From positions 124,001-188,000 of the forward strand of contig NZ_JAHWGT010000010.1 in assembly GCF_020873895.1 (NCBI RefSeq): 64,000 nucleotides of DNA, in the 5' to 3' direction. Source of the stretch: Streptomyces sp. DH12 (GTDB lineage Bacteria > Actinomycetota > Actinomycetes > Streptomycetales > Streptomycetaceae). A program made the position numbers and the translations under genes. The notes under the pieces were generated by a model. That model was not told where the DNA came from and did not search any database. It was given only the letters and a program-made list of their open reading frames with translations. This document shows, piece by piece, positions 52,214-64,000 of the stretch; the stretch's first letter is position 1; each line of letters opens with the position of its first letter.

Positions 52214-52522
52214 GTGACGACCACCAGCTCCAAGGTTGCCATCAAGCCGCTCGAGGACCGCATTGTGGTCCAGCCGCTCGACGCAGAGCAGACCACCGCC
52301 TCTGGCCTGGTCATCCCGGACACCGCCAAGGAGAAGCCCCAGGAGGGCGTCGTCCTGGCCGTGGGCCCGGGCCGTTTCGAGAACGGCGAGCGCCTGCCGC
52401 TCGACGTCAAGACCGGCGATGTCGTGCTGTACAGCAAGTACGGCGGCACCGAGGTGAAGTACAGCGGCGAGGAGTACCTCGTCCTCTCGGCCCGCGACGT
52501 CCTCGCGATCGTCGAGAAGTAG
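52214..52522 (+). CDS. groES: co-chaperonin GroES
   Basis: The 102-residue GroES caps the GroEL chamber. [20 protein letters not shown], the mobile-loop region TASGLVIPD and the roof/end segment [17 protein letters not shown] are conserved. The start is GTG at 52214. About 100 bp of leader follow the CIRCE elements, and groEL1 begins 157 bp after it. Confidence 0.98.
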   Translation: MTTTSSKVAIKPLEDRIVVQPLDAEQTTASGLVIPDTAKEKPQEGVVLAVGPGRFENGERLPLDVKTGDVVLYSKYGGTEVKYSGEEYLVLSARDVLAIVEK

Positions 52523-52670
52523 TCCGGGGGTCCGGGGGGTTCGCCCCCCGGCGTGACCCCGCGCTCCACGTGCCTTGAGCTGCGCCCCTGGCCCCCGTTG
52601 CTGTGCTGCCCGCACGTGCGCCGGGCGGCGAGGGGCGCCGCTCGTTTCCACCCAGTACCGAGAGGGCTGA

Positions 52671-54302
<1,632 letters not shown>

Positions 54303-54340
54303 CGCGCCGCGCGCACCCTCGGCCCCGCGCCGAGGACGAC

Positions 54341-54374
54341 GAGGCCCGGTACCCCCTCGGGGGTACCGGGCCTC
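54341..54374 (+). terminator. groEL1 terminator
   Basis: A perfect 16-bp stem, GAGGCCCGGTACCCCC (54341-54356) with its complement at 54359-54374, nearly without a loop, 38 bp after groEL1. It may also end the oppositely oriented SDR gene. Confidence 0.88.
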
Positions 54375-54460
54375 GCCCGTGTCCGGCGGCTCCCGTGTCC
54401 GGCGGCTCCCGGCGCCGGGAGCCGGTGGCGCGGGGGACCGGTGGCGCGGGAAGCCGGTGG

Positions 54461-55234
54461 CTACATGGGGCCGTACTTGCGCCCCGCCCGGGAGCTGACC
54501 CCGCCCAGCAGCCCGCGCGGCGCCAGCTTCACCACGCCCATCAGAGCCTTGTACCGCGGGTCCGGCACCGACAGCGTCCGGCCGCGCGCCAGGTCCGCCA
54601 GCGCGTCCGCCACCACCTTGTCGGCGTCCAGCCACATCCAGCCGGGGATGTTGTCCGTGCCCATGCCGGCCCGCTGGTGGAACTCCGTCCGCACGAAGCC
54701 GGGGCACAGCGCCATCAGCCGCACCCCGCTCCCCGCGAGGTCCCGCGCCGCGCCCTGCGTGAACTGCACGACCCACGACTTCGACGCCCCGTAGGTGCCG
54801 CGCGGCACGAACGCCGCGACCGACGCCACGTTCACGACGCCGCCCCGGCGCCGCTCGCGCATGGTCGCCGTCGCAGCCGCCGTCAGCCGCAGCACCGCCT
54901 CGCAGTGCACCTTCAGCATCCTCAACTCGTCGGCCATCGACACGTCGAGGAAGCGGCCCTTGTTGCCGAAGCCGGCGTTGTTGACCAGCAGGTCCACCGG
55001 CCTCCTGGTGTCCGCGAGGCGGGCCTCCACGGCCGCGATGCCGGCGTCGTCCGCGAGGTCCGCGGGCAGCACCTCCGCCTCCACGCCGTGCCGGTCGTGC
55101 AGTTCGGTCGCCTGCTCCCGCAGCCGGTCCACGTCGCGGGCGACCAGGACCACGTCATGGCCGTCGGCCGCCAGCCGCCGCGCGAACGCGGCCCCGATAC
55201 CCGCGGTCGCGCCAGTAATCAGTGCACTCGTCAT
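54461..55234 (-). CDS. short-chain dehydrogenase/reductase
   Basis: A 257-residue NAD(P)-dependent oxidoreductase of the classical SDR fold. Cofactor motif TGATAGIGAAFARR, NNAGFGNKG, the catalytic YGASK, and a C-terminal substrate region. The third-strand ARD pattern (VLVARDVDR) suggests NADP preference. Substrate unknown. ATG at 55234 is chosen over 55243; no clear SD. It lies 10 bp after the MOSC gene, so the two form a likely operon. Confidence 0.9.
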   Translation of the reverse strand: MTSALITGATAGIGAAFARRLAADGHDVVLVARDVDRLREQATELHDRHGVEAEVLPADLADDAGIAAVEARLADTRRPVDLLVNNAGFGNKGRFLDVSMADELRMLKVHCEAVLRLTAAATATMRERRRGGVVNVASVAAFVPRGTYGASKSWVVQFTQGAARDLAGSGVRLMALCPGFVRTEFHQRAGMGTDNIPGWMWLDADKVVADALADLARGRTLSVPDPRYKALMGVVKLAPRGLLGGVSSRAGRKYGPM

Positions 55235-55244
55235 ACGCGGCACG

Positions 55245-55991
55245 TTAGTGCCCCGCCTCCCGCAGCGGAGAGGCGCCCGGCCCCGCCCCCCGGGCCGGCG
55301 CGGGCACCCGGTCCAGTCCGGCCGCGTACTGCCGTGCCAGCGCCCGCAGTTCGGGGTGGGCGGCCTCGCCCGCGGCGAGGACCAGCGGCAGCAGCTCGCG
55401 CCGGGTCGTCATCGCGCGGAACGCCAGAGCCACCGTCACGTCGTGGTCCGGCCGGCGCACCACCTCCACCCGGTCACCCGCCCGGACCTCCCCCGGCACC
55501 ACCACCCGCAGGTACGCGCCCGGCGCCCCGTGCTCCGTGAACCGCCGCACCCACCCCGCCTCGTCCAGCCGGCCGGCGAAGGTGCGGCAGGGGACGCGCG
55601 CGTTGGTCACCTCCAGCACCAGCGACGGCCCGATCCGCCACCGCTCGCCGAGCAGCGCGCCGTCCACGTCCACCCCACGGGTCGTCAGGTTCTCGCCGAA
55701 GCGGCCGTTGGGCAGGGTCCGGCCGAGCTCCCGCTCCCAGCGGTCCAGCTCCTCGCGCGCGAACGCGTACACCGCCTGGTCGGAGCCGCCGTGGTGGCGC
55801 CGGTCGCAGACCGCGTCCCCGGCCAGCCCTCCGCCGCCCTCGCCCTTCGGCCCCGGGTCGGCCACCCGGACCGGGCCCTCCACCGGCGCCTTCCCGATGC
55901 CGGTCTCCCCGCTCGGCGCGCTCGTGTACGCCACCTTCCGCGCGCGACCGACGTTCACCGTCAGCACGCGCCCCTCCATCGGCTCGTCCAT
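55245..55991 (-). CDS. MOSC domain protein (YiiM-like)
   Basis: A 248-residue protein with the molybdenum cofactor sulfurase C-terminal fold: VRVADPGPKGEGGGGLAGDA, RHHGGSDQAVYAFAREE, GENLTTRGVDVDGALLGE, and the conserved Cys in NARVPCRTFAGR. A small three-helix domain follows. Related proteins detoxify N-hydroxylated compounds or handle molybdenum. ATG at 55991 (MDEPMEGRVL); ATG 56027 is in frame. It is divergent from the LysR gene, which may control it. Confidence 0.87.
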   Translation of the reverse strand: MDEPMEGRVLTVNVGRARKVAYTSAPSGETGIGKAPVEGPVRVADPGPKGEGGGGLAGDAVCDRRHHGGSDQAVYAFAREELDRWERELGRTLPNGRFGENLTTRGVDVDGALLGERWRIGPSLVLEVTNARVPCRTFAGRLDEAGWVRRFTEHGAPGAYLRVVVPGEVRAGDRVEVVRRPDHDVTVALAFRAMTTRRELLPLVLAAGEAAHPELRALARQYAAGLDRVPAPARGAGPGASPLREAGH

Positions 55992-56070
55992 GCGCGCACC
56001 GTAGCGCCACCGGCTCAAACCATCCACGGAATATCTCGCACCCGTCCAAAGAGTCCCTTATATTCATGGA

Positions 56071-56964
56071 GTGATCGAAGCCCGCCACCTCCGAGTGCTC
56101 CGCGCCGTCGCCGCCACCGGCTCCTTCTCCGCCGCCGCCCGCGAGCTGGGCTGCACCCAGCCGGCGGTCAGCCAGCAGATGAAGGCCCTGGAGGGCTCCG
56201 CCGGCACCCCTCTGCTCATCCGCACCGGCCGCGAGATGCGCCTCACCCAGGCGGGCGAGGCCCTCGTCCGGCACGCCGCGAGCATCCTCGCCGGGCTGAC
56301 CGCGGCGGAGGAGGAGGTCGCCGCCATCGCCGGCCTGCGGGCGGGCCGCGTACGCCTCGTCTCGTTCCCCAGTGGCAGCTCCACCCTGGTGCCCACCGCC
56401 CTCGCCGCCCTGCGCGCCGCCCACCCGGGCACCCGCGTCTCGCTGGTCGAGGCGGAGCCGCCGCGCTCGGTCGAGATGCTCCGCGAGGGCGACTGCGACG
56501 TGGCACTCGCCTTCCGGTACGCGGGCGGCGCGGCCGAGTGGGACGACCTGGTCGTCCGCCCGCTGCTCACCGACCGGCTCGTCGGGCTCGTACCCGAGGG
56601 GCACCGCCTGGCCGGCGCCGGGTCCGTGGCGATCGGCGAGCTGGCCGACGAGCCGTGGATCGCGGGCTGCCCGCGTTGCCGCCGGCAGCTGGTCGACGTC
56701 TGCGAGGGTGCCGGGTTCACGCCGCGCATCGACTTCGCGACGGACGACTACCCGGCGGTCGTCGGCCTCGTCGGCGCGGGCCTCGGCGTCGCCGTCCTGC
56801 CGGAGCTGGCCGTCGAGTCGGTACGGCCGCGCGGCGCCCGCACGGTCGTGGTGGAGCCCCCGGTCGAACGGGAGATCGTCGCCCTCACCCTGCCCGACCT
56901 CGCCCATGTCCCGGCGGTCGCGGCGACCCTCGACCGGCTCACCGAGGCGGCGACGCGCGACTAG
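56071..56964 (+). CDS. LysR-family transcriptional regulator
   Basis: A 297-residue regulator. The winged helix-turn-helix is at 1-65 (MIEARHLRVLRAVAATGSFS, CTQPAVSQQMKALE) and the periplasmic-binding-like effector domain at 90-295. The start is GTG at 56071. The LysR genes usually regulate the divergent neighbour, here the MOSC-SDR pair 79 bp away. Effector unknown. Confidence 0.93.
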   Translation: MIEARHLRVLRAVAATGSFSAAARELGCTQPAVSQQMKALEGSAGTPLLIRTGREMRLTQAGEALVRHAASILAGLTAAEEEVAAIAGLRAGRVRLVSFPSGSSTLVPTALAALRAAHPGTRVSLVEAEPPRSVEMLREGDCDVALAFRYAGGAAEWDDLVVRPLLTDRLVGLVPEGHRLAGAGSVAIGELADEPWIAGCPRCRRQLVDVCEGAGFTPRIDFATDDYPAVVGLVGAGLGVAVLPELAVESVRPRGARTVVVEPPVEREIVALTLPDLAHVPAVAATLDRLTEAATRD

Positions 56965-57161
56965 CCACGTCCGGGCGGACAGGGGGCACGCGCCCCCGCG
57001 TTCCGGGCGTGCCCGGGCAGGTCGGCCCGGCCCGCGTCGCGCGGGCGCGCGTGCCCGCCCGGTCCGGGGACGCGCGCCCCCGGGCACGCCTGCGCGGCAC
57101 AGCCGGCGTGCGCCGCGCCGCTGTGCAGAAACGTTCCTTCTCAGTGGGGCCGGCGGCCCCG

Positions 57162-57479
57162 TCAGCTGTTGCCCGCCGCCCCCGAGGTCGTGATGAGCCG
57201 GGTGCGCGCCCGGCCCATGAGCTCCTCGCGCTCGTCCTCGGTCAGGCCGCCCCATACGCCGTAGGGCTCCCGCACGGCCAGCGCGTGGGCCGCGCACTCG
57301 GCGCGGACCGGGCATCTCATGCAGACCTCCTTCGCGGAGTTCTCACGCGCGCTCCGTGCGGCGCCGCGCTCTCCCTCGGGGTGGAAGAAGAGCGAGCTGT
57401 CGACCCCTCGGCAGGCCGCGAGCAGCTGCCAGTCCCACAGGTCGGCGTTGGGTCCGGGAAGGCGGGAGAAATCTGCCAT
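57162..57479 (-). CDS. WhiB-like iron-sulfur transcription factor
   Basis: A 105-residue protein binding a [4Fe-4S] cluster by Cys23, Cys53, Cys56 and Cys62, with the GVWGG turn at 74-78 and a basic C-terminus (GRARTRLITTS). Wbl proteins partner the principal sigma factor or other regulators and control development and redox stress. ATG 57479 follows AAGGGGAC. It is divergent from bldM across a 367-bp AT-richer region, a conserved streptomycete arrangement. Its precise wbl letter cannot be given from sequence alone. Confidence 0.93.
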   Translation of the reverse strand: MADFSRLPGPNADLWDWQLLAACRGVDSSLFFHPEGERGAARSARENSAKEVCMRCPVRAECAAHALAVREPYGVWGGLTEDEREELMGRARTRLITTSGAAGNS

Positions 57480-57520
57480 GGCGCATGTCCCCTTGGTGCC
57501 GTACTGAGCTTACTGAGCGG

Positions 57521-57538
57521 TCTACTTGTCGGAGTAGA
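57521..57538. repeat. inverted repeat near the WhiB-like gene
   Basis: TCTACT (57521-57526) and AGTAGA (57533-57538), separated by TGTCGG, form a perfect 6-6-6 palindrome about 42 bp upstream of the WhiB-like start. It is in the right place for an operator on the wbl promoter. The regulator is unknown. Confidence 0.5.
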
Positions 57539-57695
57539 TGTAAATATGACTCATTGCGAATCTAGCCACAGACACCACTGAAGGGAAGGAAAAGCCGCTA
57601 AATGGGGCATAGCTCCGAGTGAAGCGGCGGTGACCTGCGGCGCTCTCCTCCGTGTGCGCTCCCTCACGTAGAGTGTTGGAAGAGGTGCCCGCACC

Positions 57696-57721
57696 CGTAA
57701 CTCTTTCGAGTGACCGTCGTT
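57696..57721 (+). promoter_or_regulatory. sigma-BldN type promoter of bldM
   Basis: CGTAAC (57696-57701), a 16-bp spacer and CGTT (57718-57721) match the consensus for the developmental ECF sigma factor BldN (-35 CGNAAC, -10 CGTT). bldM is a known BldN target in Streptomyces, and the site lies 126 bp before the bldM start, agreeing with a long leader. Confidence 0.75.
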
Positions 57722-57846
57722 GAGAGTGCGGAGCGGTTGAAGGAACAAGCGCTCGGGCCGACGCCCGAGGGCGTCGACCGCTCAGGTGACGATTCGTAAC
57801 CAGCCTGGAGGCCCAAGGTGACGCGCATCAGCTGCGGAGGACGGCC

Positions 57847-58458
57847 ATGACATCCGTCCTCGTCTGCGACGACTCCCCGCTTGCCCGAGAAGCGCTCCGC
57901 CGCGCCGTCGCCACCGTGCCCGGCGTCGAGCGCGTGACGACCGCGGCCAACGGCGAGGAAGTCCTCCGCCGCTGGGGCGCCGACCGCTCGGACCTGATCC
58001 TGATGGACGTGCGCATGCCCGGTCTGGGCGGCGTCGAGACGGTCCGCCGGCTCCTCTCCGCGGACCCCGGCGCCCGCATCATCATGCTCACGGTCGCCGA
58101 GGACCTCGACGGCGTGGCGCTCGCCGTCGCCGCCGGCGCCCGCGGCTACCTGCACAAGGACGCCTCGCGCGCCGAGCTGCGCGCCACGGTCACCCAGGCG
58201 CTCGCCGACCCCACGTGGCGACTCGCCCCGCGGCGGCTGCGCTCCGCCGAGATGGGCGCCGCGCCCACCCTCACCGCCCGGGAGATCCAGGTGCTGGAGG
58301 GCATGAGCCACGGCCGGTCCAACGCCGAGATCGGACGCGAGCTGTTCCTCTCCGAGGACACGGTCAAGACCCACGCCCGCCGGCTGTTCAAGAAGCTCGG
58401 CGCCTCGGACCGGGCGCACGCCGTCGCGCTCGGCTTCCGCTGGGGCCTGGTGCGCTAG
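57847..58458 (+). CDS. bldM: developmental response regulator BldM
   Basis: A 203-residue orphan response regulator. The receiver domain (1-120) has Asp8, Asp9 and Asp54 of the phosphorylation pocket (MDVRMPG). The C-terminal LuxR-type helix-turn-helix (about 140-200) shows LTAREIQVLEGMSHGRSNAE and DTVKTHARRLFKKLGASDR. BldM is required for aerial hyphae formation and works as a homodimer or with WhiI. Ala or other substitution studies show phosphorylation is not needed in S. coelicolor. No partner kinase is adjacent. GAGGA precedes the ATG. Confidence 0.96.
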   Translation: MTSVLVCDDSPLAREALRRAVATVPGVERVTTAANGEEVLRRWGADRSDLILMDVRMPGLGGVETVRRLLSADPGARIIMLTVAEDLDGVALAVAAGARGYLHKDASRAELRATVTQALADPTWRLAPRRLRSAEMGAAPTLTAREIQVLEGMSHGRSNAEIGRELFLSEDTVKTHARRLFKKLGASDRAHAVALGFRWGLVR

Positions 58459-58505
58459 ACCCACCCGCGGGGCCCCTCGGGCGGGCCCCGGGGCGGCCGT
58501 TCTCA

Positions 58506-58531
58506 CCCCGTCCGCCACGCGGCGGACGGGG
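58506..58531 (+). terminator. bldM terminator
   Basis: CCCCGTCCGCC (58506-58516), loop ACGC, GGCGGACGGGG (58521-58531): a perfect 11-bp stem 47 bp after the bldM stop. Also an imperfect GC hairpin just before it. Confidence 0.75.
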
Positions 58532-58721
58532 CGGCGCAGGCCCGATGTCTGTTTCCTGCGCGATGCCGCATCCTTGAGGAGTGGAGTTCCTCGGGGACGA
58601 GTCGATCGAGCGGGAGGGGAGGGCGCAGGGGATGAGTTCCGGCGCACCTGCTCATAACGCTTCGGTGCACAAGGCTGGACGCGGTGCCACGGAGCGGTCG
58701 CGGTCAAGGCACCATGGACCG

Positions 58722-61021
<2,300 letters not shown>

Positions 61022-61125
61022 CAGCACCCGCGCGAGGGGCGGTCCCGGCATGCGGCCGGGCCCGCCCCTCACGCGCGTGTCGGGGATACTGGTAGGCGCA
61101 GACGTAGAGGGAAAGGCCACACATC

Positions 61126-62250
61126 GTGACTGAGATCGAGATCGGGCGCGGCAAGCGCGGCCGCAGGGCGTACGCGTTCGACGACATCGCCGTCGTACCG
61201 AGCCGGCGCACCCGGGACCCGAAGGAGGTCTCGATCGCGTGGCAGATCGACGCCTACCGCTTCGAGCTGCCGTTCCTGGCCGCCCCCATGGACTCCGTGG
61301 TGTCCCCGGCGACCGCCATCCGCATCGGCGAGCTCGGTGGCCTCGGCGTCCTCAACCTGGAGGGCCTGTGGACCCGCCACGAGGACCCGCAGCCGCTCCT
61401 CGACGAGATCACCGAGCTGGACGGGGAGTCCGCGACCCGCCGTCTGCAGGAGATCTACGCGGCGCCCATCCAGGAGGAGCTGATCGGCCGGCGCCTCAAG
61501 GAGGTGCGCGACTCCGGCGTGGTCACCGCCGCCGCGCTCTCCCCGCAGCGCACGGCCCAGTTCTCCAAGGCCGTCGTCGACGCGGGTGTGGACATCTTCG
61601 TCATCCGCGGGACGACCGTCTCCGCCGAGCACGTCTCCGGCGCGGCCGAGCCGCTCAACCTCAAGCAGTTCATCTACGAGCTGGACGTCCCGGTCATCGT
61701 CGGCGGCTGCGCCACGTACACCGCCGCCCTGCACCTGATGCGCACGGGCGCCGCGGGCGTGCTCGTGGGCTTCGGTGGCGGCGCCGCGCACACCACGCGC
61801 AACGTCCTCGGCATCCAGGTCCCGATGGCCACGGCCGTCGCCGACGTGGCGGCCGCCCGCCGCGACTACATGGACGAGTCCGGCGGCCGGTACGTGCACG
61901 TCATCGCCGACGGCGGCGTGGGCTGGTCCGGCGACCTGCCGAAGGCCATCGCCTGCGGCGCCGACGCGGTGATGATGGGCTCCCCGCTCGCCCGCGCCAC
62001 CGACGCGCCCGGCAGGGGCCACCACTGGGGCATGGAGGCCGTCCACGAGGACGTGCCGCGCGGCAAGCTCGTCGACCTGGGCGTGGCCGGTACGACGGAG
62101 GAGATCCTCACCGGTCCCTCGCACTCGCCGGACGGGTCGATGAACTTCTTCGGCGCCCTGCGCCGGGCCATGGCGACGACCGGCTACAGCGAGCTGAAGG
62201 AGTTCCAGCGCGTCGAGGTGACGGTCGCGGACTCGCAGCACAGCCGCTGA
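61126..62250 (+). CDS. guaB3: GuaB3-family IMP dehydrogenase-related protein
   Basis: A 374-residue TIM-barrel protein of the IMPDH/GMPR superfamily. It has no CBS domains. The active-site loop reads GFGGGAAHTTRNVLG where IMPDH has GPGSICTTR, so the catalytic Cys is not there. Substrate-binding GGCATYTAALHLMRTGAAG and HVIADGGVGWSGDLPKAIAC are retained. Related proteins have been linked to GMP reductase activity, but the role here is unproven. GTG start. It lies 104 bp after guaB, probably co-regulated. Confidence 0.9.
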   Translation: MTEIEIGRGKRGRRAYAFDDIAVVPSRRTRDPKEVSIAWQIDAYRFELPFLAAPMDSVVSPATAIRIGELGGLGVLNLEGLWTRHEDPQPLLDEITELDGESATRRLQEIYAAPIQEELIGRRLKEVRDSGVVTAAALSPQRTAQFSKAVVDAGVDIFVIRGTTVSAEHVSGAAEPLNLKQFIYELDVPVIVGGCATYTAALHLMRTGAAGVLVGFGGGAAHTTRNVLGIQVPMATAVADVAAARRDYMDESGGRYVHVIADGGVGWSGDLPKAIACGADAVMMGSPLARATDAPGRGHHWGMEAVHEDVPRGKLVDLGVAGTTEEILTGPSHSPDGSMNFFGALRRAMATTGYSELKEFQRVEVTVADSQHSR

Positions 62251-62272
62251 CACCCGGCCGCGGCCGCAAGGA

Positions 62273-62305
62273 GAAGGGGCCCGCACCTGTGGTGCGGGCC
62301 CCTTC
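62273..62305 (+). terminator. guaB3 terminator
   Basis: A perfect 15-bp stem GAAGGGGCCCGCACC (62273-62287), loop TGT, complement at 62291-62305, 22 bp after the stop. Very similar in sequence to the tuf terminator at 1592-1625. Confidence 0.9.
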
Positions 62306-62344
62306 CGCGTGCCGCGGCGCGGCGCGGTCCGGCGTGGCGGGTGG

Positions 62345-62854
62345 CTACGCGGCGCCCTTCTTGGCGCCGGCGAAGGCGGTCAGCGCGCCGATGCCGAGGA
62401 AGACGTACGTCATCCCGTCCGCGGCGGTCTTCCACAGGTCCGCCAGCTCGGTGAAGTTCTCGAAGAAGATCTCCGCGAACGACGCCTGGCCGAGCTTGCC
62501 GAAGACGACGGCGATGGCGACCAGCTGGCCCAGGTAGACGGCGCCCGCCGCGAGGGCCGCGGCACCGACGGCGAGGACCGGGTTGCGGCCGCCGACCTTG
62601 CCGGCGACGAAGCCGACGAGCAGGCCGACACCGACCGCCGCGTACCCGATCTCGCGCTCCAGCGCGCCCCCGAGGCCGCCGTACGCGCCGGCGGCGACCA
62701 GGGCGGCACCCAGCGCGGCCAGCAGCCCGAGCGCGATGTTGTTCCGTGCGGGCGCCGGCGGCGGGACCGGGGCCTGCGGGTAGGGCTGCGGCGGCGCGGC
62801 CTGGCCGCCGGTGAACGGGTTGCCGGACTGCGGCGGCGGTACGGGCTGGCTCAT
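62345..62854 (-). CDS. four-helix membrane protein of unknown function
   Basis: A 169-residue protein with a Pro/Gln-rich cytoplasmic N-terminus (MSQPVPPPQSGNPFTGGQAA, Pro-Tyr repeats) and four hydrophobic helices, including IALGLLAALGAALVAAG, GYAAVGVGLLVGFVAG, VLAVGAAALAAGAVYLGQLV and MTYVFLGIGALTAFAGA. Such proteins are common in actinobacteria; the function is not known. ATG 62854. It converges on guaB3. Confidence 0.8.
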   Translation of the reverse strand: MSQPVPPPQSGNPFTGGQAAPPQPYPQAPVPPPAPARNNIALGLLAALGAALVAAGAYGGLGGALEREIGYAAVGVGLLVGFVAGKVGGRNPVLAVGAAALAAGAVYLGQLVAIAVVFGKLGQASFAEIFFENFTELADLWKTAADGMTYVFLGIGALTAFAGAKKGAA

Positions 62855-63032
62855 GCTGGGATCCCCCCTGGAGTGGCTGCGCGGCCGGGGCGGGACGTGA
62901 CGTGTCCACGGTCGCGATCAGAGGCGGACACTAGCAGGCCGCCCCGACGGCGAGCGGGGGCGTGAAGGGGCCGGCGTCCCGCGCGGAGGCGGGGCCGGCC
63001 TCGCGCGCGGGGGCGGCCGGGAGGGGCCCGCG

Positions 63033-64000
63033 TCACAGGCGGTGCGCCGCCCCCACCGGGGTCGCCCCGCGCGTGTCGAGCAGCAGCTGCGCCTTCACGG
63101 CCAGGCCCTGGAGGTCGTACGTGCGGTGGGGTTGGAGCAGGATCGTCAGGTCGGCCCCGGCCGCCGCCTCGTACAGGGAGTCCGCGCGCGGGACCGGCAC
63201 GTCGTGGACGCGCCACACCGGGACGTACGGGTCGTGGTAGCTCACCGCCGCGCCCATCTCCCGGAGCCGCCGCGCGATCTCCGGGGCGGGCGAACCGGTG
63301 CGGTCGGCGAGGTCCGGCTTGTGGGTGACGCCGAGCAGCAGGACCCGGGCGCCGCGCACGGACTTGCCGTGCTCGTTGAGCAGGGTGGCGCAGCGGCGGG
63401 TGACGTACTGCGGCATCCGTTCGTTGATCTGGCTCGCCAGTTCGACCAGGCGCAGCGGGCGGTGGGCGCCGACGGTGTCGACCGGCGCGCAGTGGCCGCC
63501 GACGCCGGGGCCCGGGCGGAACGCCTGGAAGCCGTACGGCTTGGTCTCCGCGCACCGGATGACGTCCCACAGGTCGACGCCCAGCTCGTGGCAGAGCACG
63601 GCCATCTCGTTGACCAGGGCGATGTTGACGTGCCGGAAGTTGGTCTCCAGGAGCTGCACCGTCTCGGCCTCGCGCGGGCCGCGCGCCCGGACCACCTTGT
63701 CGGTGAGCCGGCCGTAGAAGGCGGCGGCGGACTCGGTGCAGGCCGGGGTGAGGCCGCCGATGACCTTCGGGGTGTGGCCGTGGCCGTGGTCGCGGTCCTC
63801 CGGGGCGGGGCGGGCGGGCGAGTAGGCGAGGTGGAAGTCCCGCCCGGCGCGGAGCCCGGAGCCCTGTTCGAGGAGGTCGCGGAGGGGGCCCTCGGTCGTG
63901 CCGGGCGGCACCGGGGACTCCACCAGCACGGTGGTGTGGGGGCGCAGCCGGGCCGCGAGGGCGGCGACGGCGTCGGTGACGGCCGTCAGGTCGAGGGTGC
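63033..64000 (-). CDS. nucleotide-sugar dehydrogenase (partial, N-terminus outside window)
   Basis: The last 322 residues of a UDP-glucose/UDP-ManNAc-type dehydrogenase; the frame continues to the window edge, so the start is missing. Visible are VESPVPPGTTEG (end of the Rossmann domain), the substrate segment FHLAYSPARPAPEDRD, and the active-site loop GVGGHCAPVDT with the catalytic Cys, usually GGHCIPVDP. The C-terminal domain ends KPDLADRTGSPAPEIARRLR and DPYVPVW. It oxidises a UDP-sugar to a uronic acid, often for surface polysaccharide or glycosylated metabolites. The neighbours to the right are unknown. Confidence 0.88.
   Translation of the reverse strand, partial: TLDLTAVTDAVAALAARLRPHTTVLVESPVPPGTTEGPLRDLLEQGSGLRAGRDFHLAYSPARPAPEDRDHGHGHTPKVIGGLTPACTESAAAFYGRLTDKVVRARGPREAETVQLLETNFRHVNIALVNEMAVLCHELGVDLWDVIRCAETKPYGFQAFRPGPGVGGHCAPVDTVGAHRPLRLVELASQINERMPQYVTRRCATLLNEHGKSVRGARVLLLGVTHKPDLADRTGSPAPEIARRLREMGAAVSYHDPYVPVWRVHDVPVPRADSLYEAAAGADLTILLQPHRTYDLQGLAVKAQLLLDTRGATPVGAAHRL

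Larger units (their letters stand above)
57480..57846. other. wbl-bldM divergent regulatory region
   Basis: 367 bp with no gene and lower GC than its surroundings. It contains a direct repeat TACTGAGC (57502-57509, 57511-57518), an inverted repeat TCTACT-N6-AGTAGA (57521-57538), AT-rich sequence to about 57610, and the sigma-BldN-like promoter at 57696. It plausibly controls both genes. Confidence 0.6.

Overview
This is about 64 kb of very GC-rich chromosome (third codon positions almost all G or C, GTG starts common) from a Streptomyces. The gene order, the orphan response regulator BldM beside a divergent WhiB-like gene, the twin CIRCE elements before groES, a His-tailed GroEL1 and the absence of rpsD between rpsK and rpoA all fit that genus. 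It is mostly core chromosome; the species cannot be fixed from the sequence.

Layout. 1-1625: end of the str operon (fusA tail, tuf) and a strong terminator. 1710-9757: an accessory block with an exported PIG-L deacetylase, a MarR regulator and a two-gene RNA-repair cassette (RNA ligase-kinase, then MJ1316/EEP/nucleotidyltransferase). 10388-20054: the S10 and spc ribosomal protein clusters, rpsJ to rplO. 20507-27823: secY-adk-map-infA-rpmJ-rpsM-rpsK-rpoA-rplQ-truA. 27788-30549: a membrane-anchored secreted protein and an ABC-F ATPase. 30816-33288: rplM-rpsI and glmM. 33502-36479: a DUF389 membrane protein, coaA and a lipoprotein. 36641-48276: glmS-acpS-nnr, an SMI1/KNR4 protein, alr, an alpha/beta hydrolase, tsaE, a small protein, a degenerate L,D-transpeptidase-like protein on the other strand, and tsaB-rimI-tsaD. 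48380-51975: two paralogous deacetylase lipoproteins on either side of a THUMP-like methyltransferase. 52041-54374: the groES-groEL1 heat-shock operon. 54461-57479: SDR, MOSC, LysR and WhiB-like genes. 57696-62305: bldM, sigD, guaB and guaB3. 62345-64000: a membrane protein and a nucleotide-sugar dehydrogenase that runs off the window.

How it works together. Most of the window builds and feeds the translation machine: ribosomal proteins, EF-Tu, IF-1, RNA polymerase alpha, methionine removal, t6A tRNA modification (tsaB/D/E), pseudouridylation and protein export. A second theme is cell-wall precursor supply (glmM, glmS, alr) with exported deacetylases. A third is development and stress control: bldM with a sigma-BldN-type promoter, guaB with a sigma-R-type promoter, and groESL under HrcA-type CIRCE control.

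The most interesting accessory element is the RNA-repair cassette at 4748-9757. In two coupled reading frames it carries a ligase, a polynucleotide kinase, a metal-dependent phosphatase/nuclease, a pol-beta nucleotidyltransferase, an RNA-end recognition domain and a possible decayed 2H phosphoesterase.
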